A program made the position numbers and the translations under genes. From JANYCG01 sp031431035 (GTDB lineage Bacteria; Pseudomonadota; Gammaproteobacteria; Burkholderiales; Burkholderiaceae_C): 15,239 nucleotides of DNA. Below, piece by piece: positions 13,105-15,239 of the stretch. Below the pieces are notes generated by a model that did no database searches, was not told the DNA's origin, and saw only the letters and a list, made by a program, of their open reading frames with translations. The stretch spans positions 1 to 15,239 of the forward strand of contig JANPCR010000297.1 of assembly GCA_031431035.1 (NCBI GenBank), read 5' to 3'. Numbering within the stretch: the stretch's first letter is position 1; every line of letters begins with the position of its first letter.

Positions 13105-14307
13105 TCAGCGTGAATTCAACAAGGTGGTCACGTCGAGGCGGTAAGCGCTCCAGGCGGGCAACAACGCGGCCAGCAGTGCAACGGCGACACCCATCGCCAC
13201 CACCCAGCCTTCACTGGCAAGCCAGATGAAACCCGTCAATGACAAAGAGCGCTCTGCTTGAAGCCAATGGCCAACCAGCTCTGCCAGACCATGCCCGCCC
13301 AGCAAGCCCAATGCAATCGCCATCAATGCCAGCAGCAAGGCCTCTGCCATCACCAACCCCGCAATTTTTTGGGGTGATGCGCCCAGCATGCGCAGCATGG
13401 CCAAATCGGCCTGCCGTTCGCGTACCGCATTCCAAAGCGCAATGAACACACTCAGGCCAGCGGTCAACAACAGCACGGCACCAAAACCGCGCAGCACGTC
13501 GGTGCCCACACCCACCATGCGCAGCAATCGGGTGATTTCGATGGCGGGTGCGGCCGCCTGCATCTCGGTTGTGGTGTTGATGAAGCGCGGCAGAGTCACA
13601 GCGGCCAGTGGGCTTTTGTAGGTGAGCAATGCCAGGGTCACTTCACGCTCTTCAGCCATGATTTTCTGGTCTTCAGCGTCCACGGCATTGGCCTTCTCAT
13701 GCACCTGCCAAATCGATTCAGTGGCTGTGAGAATCAAACGGTCCAGCACGCAAGCGCACGGAGCCAAAACACCCGACACGCGATAAGGGTTGTCGCCATG
13801 GGCATGGCCTTTGCCGCCCAAGCCGTGCGAGCCCGCAAATGTCGCGCCCACCCTCAAGCCCGTGGTGCGAGCCACTTCACCGCCTAACACTGCCTGCATG
13901 GGCGCCACCCACAGGGCACCCTGCGCCAAGCGAACTGCGTAATGCTCAGCATAGGCAGGCTCGGTGCCCACCAGACGAAATCCCATGAACGTGTCCCCCA
14001 AGCTGATCGGGATCAATTTGGCGACTTGCGGGTTCTTTTGCAGTGCTTGAATCGCCGCCAAAGGCACGTTGCCCGGCGGCACATCTATATGGAACACGCC
14101 TGCCAATATCAATTGCATGGGGCTGCCTTTGGCCCCCACCACCAAGTCGATGCCAGCCAGATCGCGCTCAAAATTTCGATCCATCTGCTCAGCGACCAAC
14201 AAAACAAAGGTGATAGACGCCAAGCCGAGCGAGAGCAGCAGCAAATTCAAGGCTGAAGCCAGCGGACGAGACCACAGGTAGCGGTGGGCGATGCCGATAA
14301 TTTTCAC
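13105..14307 (-). CDS. FtsX-like ABC transporter permease of the metal-uptake cluster
   Basis: This is a 400-residue inner-membrane permease of the FtsX/MacB/LolC type. One N-terminal helix (about 18-40, after HRYLWSRPLASALN) is followed by a large periplasmic domain. Three C-terminal helices form the FtsX domain, with the coupling-helix-like segment VRERQADLAMLRMLGAS. The periplasmic domain has a His cluster at 161, 168 and 170 (GSHGLGGKGHAHGD) and a Cys184-Ala-Cys186 pair (LAPCACVLDR), both plausible metal contacts. I start it at a GTG (14307) that overlaps the ATPase stop as GTGA and gives the family-like MKIIGIAHRYLW; the frame is open to a TTG at 14334. Its partner is the upstream ATPase. 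Such pairs resemble ZrgB/ZrgC of Vibrio zinc uptake, although most MacB-like pairs power periplasmic work rather than import. Confidence 0.9.
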   Translation of the reverse strand: MKIIGIAHRYLWSRPLASALNLLLLSLGLASITFVLLVAEQMDRNFERDLAGIDLVVGAKGSPMQLILAGVFHIDVPPGNVPLAAIQALQKNPQVAKLIPISLGDTFMGFRLVGTEPAYAEHYAVRLAQGALWVAPMQAVLGGEVARTTGLRVGATFAGSHGLGGKGHAHGDNPYRVSGVLAPCACVLDRLILTATESIWQVHEKANAVDAEDQKIMAEEREVTLALLTYKSPLAAVTLPRFINTTTEMQAAAPAIEITRLLRMVGVGTDVLRGFGAVLLLTAGLSVFIALWNAVRERQADLAMLRMLGASPQKIAGLVMAEALLLALMAIALGLLGGHGLAELVGHWLQAERSLSLTGFIWLASEGWVVAMGVAVALLAALLPAWSAYRLDVTTLLNSR

Positions 14308-14954
14308 GACGCCACCTGCAAGGTCAAATTGCAACGCTGCGCGTCTGGCAGGGCCCGCGCGACCCGCGCGTCGTGTGTGGCAATCACCAAAGTGGCATGG
14401 CAGCGCTTCGCACTGGTTTGCATCAACTTCAATGCAGCCTCAGCCGCCTCATCGTCCAGACTGGCTGTAGGTTCATCCGCCAAAATGACTTGGGGCGAGA
14501 GCAACACGGCCCGCGCCAGCGCCACCCGCTGCGCCTGCCCGCCCGACAACTGCGAGGGCTTGCGCCTTGCCAAATCAGCCACGCCCAGGCTCTGTAACAC
14601 CTCTGCAATGCGGAAATCATTGTGGGCAACACCGGCCGCCCATTGCGCCATGGCCAAATTGCCTTGCACCGTCAAGGCCTCGCTCAAATGAAGCTTTTGC
14701 GGCAAAAACCCAATGGCTCGTGCCCGCCAGGCATCGGTTGCGACGCTTTGAAGTTGGGACAAGTCTTGCCCCGCCACAGTGATTTCGCCACCACCCGCTC
14801 GAAGTAAGCCCGCTGCCAGCGCCAGCCAGGTCGATTTGCCAGTGCCAGATGCTCCCTTGAGCAGCAGCACCGCACCTTGGGACACGTCAATATCCGCAAA
14901 CTGGATTTCTGGCCCGTTGCGGTAGGAGTATTGAAGTTGCCGGGTTCGGATCAT
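14304..14954 (-). CDS. ABC transporter ATP-binding protein (LolD/MacB type)
   Basis: This 216-residue ATPase drives the FtsX-like permease encoded immediately downstream. Walker A is GASGTGKST (34-42), the Q-loop Gln is at 86, the signature LSGGQ is at 136-140, Walker B is VILADEPTASLD with Asp160 and Glu161, and the switch His is at 194 (ATHD). The short length and motif text fit the LolD/MacB subgroup, whose permeases have FtsX domains. The gene overlaps the permease start by four bases. It is the first gene of the minus-strand metal cluster and diverges from the RsmH-like gene at 15055 across 100 bases. Zinc is suggested only by the neighbours (ZnuD-like receptor and DUF3299 protein). Confidence 0.93.
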   Translation of the reverse strand: MIRTRQLQYSYRNGPEIQFADIDVSQGAVLLLKGASGTGKSTWLALAAGLLRAGGGEITVAGQDLSQLQSVATDAWRARAIGFLPQKLHLSEALTVQGNLAMAQWAAGVAHNDFRIAEVLQSLGVADLARRKPSQLSGGQAQRVALARAVLLSPQVILADEPTASLDDEAAEAALKLMQTSAKRCHATLVIATHDARVARALPDAQRCNLTLQVAS

Positions 14955-15054
14955 CGGACTGAATTATTGACGCATTCAAGCATCAACATGTCTCATGCCC
15001 CGCGATGAACCGAGGTTTTGACGACCTGTTGGTCGCCAGGGCAGATAATTCGCC

Positions 15055-15239
15055 ATGTCTGACGAAGCCTCGCCCCCACCCGCAACCATGCCAACCAAAG
15101 TGCCACCCGAGTTGCCCAGCGCCCTGCCCGAAGCCTTGGCGCTCGCGCCTGTAGCCCACCAGCGGCGCGTGCGCTACCAGGGCACGCACCCACGGCAATT
15201 TGGCGAAAAGTACAAAGAGCTTGACCCCGTGCGCCACGC
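15055..15239 (+). CDS. 5' fragment, possibly an RsmH-like SAM-dependent methyltransferase
   Basis: An open frame starts at the ATG at 15055 and runs to the window end (61 complete codons). It opens with a Pro/Ala-rich leader (MSDEASPPPATMPTKVPPEL...) and then RRVRYQGTHPRQFGEKYKELDP. That last stretch recalls the N-terminal extension of a class of RsmH-like methyltransferases found in beta- and other proteobacteria, in which the SAM-binding domain follows. None of the catalytic domain is inside the window, so this is a memory-based hint. No clear ribosome site precedes the ATG. The gene diverges from the ABC ATPase gene. It has normal codon use and no stop in frame, and the opposite-strand frames here are shadows. 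Confidence 0.5.
   Translation, partial: MSDEASPPPATMPTKVPPELPSALPEALALAPVAHQRRVRYQGTHPRQFGEKYKELDPVRH

Noticed and set aside
13105..14954. MacAB- or LolCDE-type drug or lipoprotein exporter
   Set aside because: No MacA-like adaptor or second Lol permease is nearby, and the DUF3299 and ZnuD-like neighbours favour a metal role. It remains a fallback.
14955..15054. Search for a Zur box ahead of the ABC ATPase
   Set aside because: No GTTATA-type dyad is seen here or in the other spacers of the metal cluster. TGAAT...ATTCA and CGACC-TGTT-GGTCG are short dyads too weak to call. Zinc control is therefore not supported by sequence alone.

Overview
The window looks like chromosome of a betaproteobacterium, most likely Burkholderiales and perhaps Comamonadaceae. 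The clues are its moderately high GC content, Burkholderiales-style acyl-CoA genes, a ZnuD-like receptor next to a DUF3299/ABC zinc cluster, and short AT-rich nested inverted repeats. This placement is inferred from protein flavour; no 16S gene is present. Almost every base lies in or next to a recognisable gene. There is no rRNA, tRNA, CRISPR array, IS element or prophage, and no gene-free stretch exceeds about 300 bases.

Layout. (1) 1-934, minus strand: the two-gene iorA-iorB type molybdenum hydroxylase, with the Mo subunit cut by the window edge. (2) 1154-1792, plus: pdxH, the last step of PLP synthesis or salvage. (3) 1825-2904, minus: a zinc alcohol dehydrogenase. (4) 2991-4673, plus: a fatty-acid-type acyl-CoA synthetase. 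(5) 4674-4858: an AT-rich convergent spacer holding a 16-bp palindrome and nested hairpins. (6) 4859-9119, minus: a tight acyl-CoA operon of a family III CoA-transferase (CaiB/BaiF), a large and a small acyl-CoA dehydrogenase subunit, and a crotonase-fold enzyme. The first genes are joined by an ATGA overlap and then by abutting stop and start codons. (7) 9138-9563, minus: an AEC-family transporter gene that has lost its middle but kept its frame. (8) 9607-14954, minus: a probable metal (zinc) uptake module. It holds an ABC ATPase and FtsX-type permease joined by a GTGA overlap, a tiny Cys/His-rich secreted protein, a DUF3299 periplasmic protein, a small two-helix membrane protein and a ZnuD-like TonB-dependent receptor. 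(9) 15055-15239, plus: the start of a divergent gene resembling RsmH-like methyltransferases.

How it may work. The left half reads as catabolism. Alcohol or aldehyde oxidation (ADH, IorAB) could feed a carboxylic acid to CoA activation (synthetase or CoA-transferase), then alpha,beta-dehydrogenation by a two-subunit dehydrogenase, then a crotonase step. The substrate cannot be read from sequence. The right half reads as outer-membrane capture of a metal (TonB receptor) plus periplasmic and inner-membrane partners resembling the Vibrio Zrg system.

The most unusual points are: the dehydrogenase pair, in which each subunit carries only part of the usual FAD and catalytic motifs; a crotonase lacking both canonical glutamates; the AEC gene deleted exactly at a short palindrome; and the small CX9C/CX8C protein inside the metal-uptake cluster.
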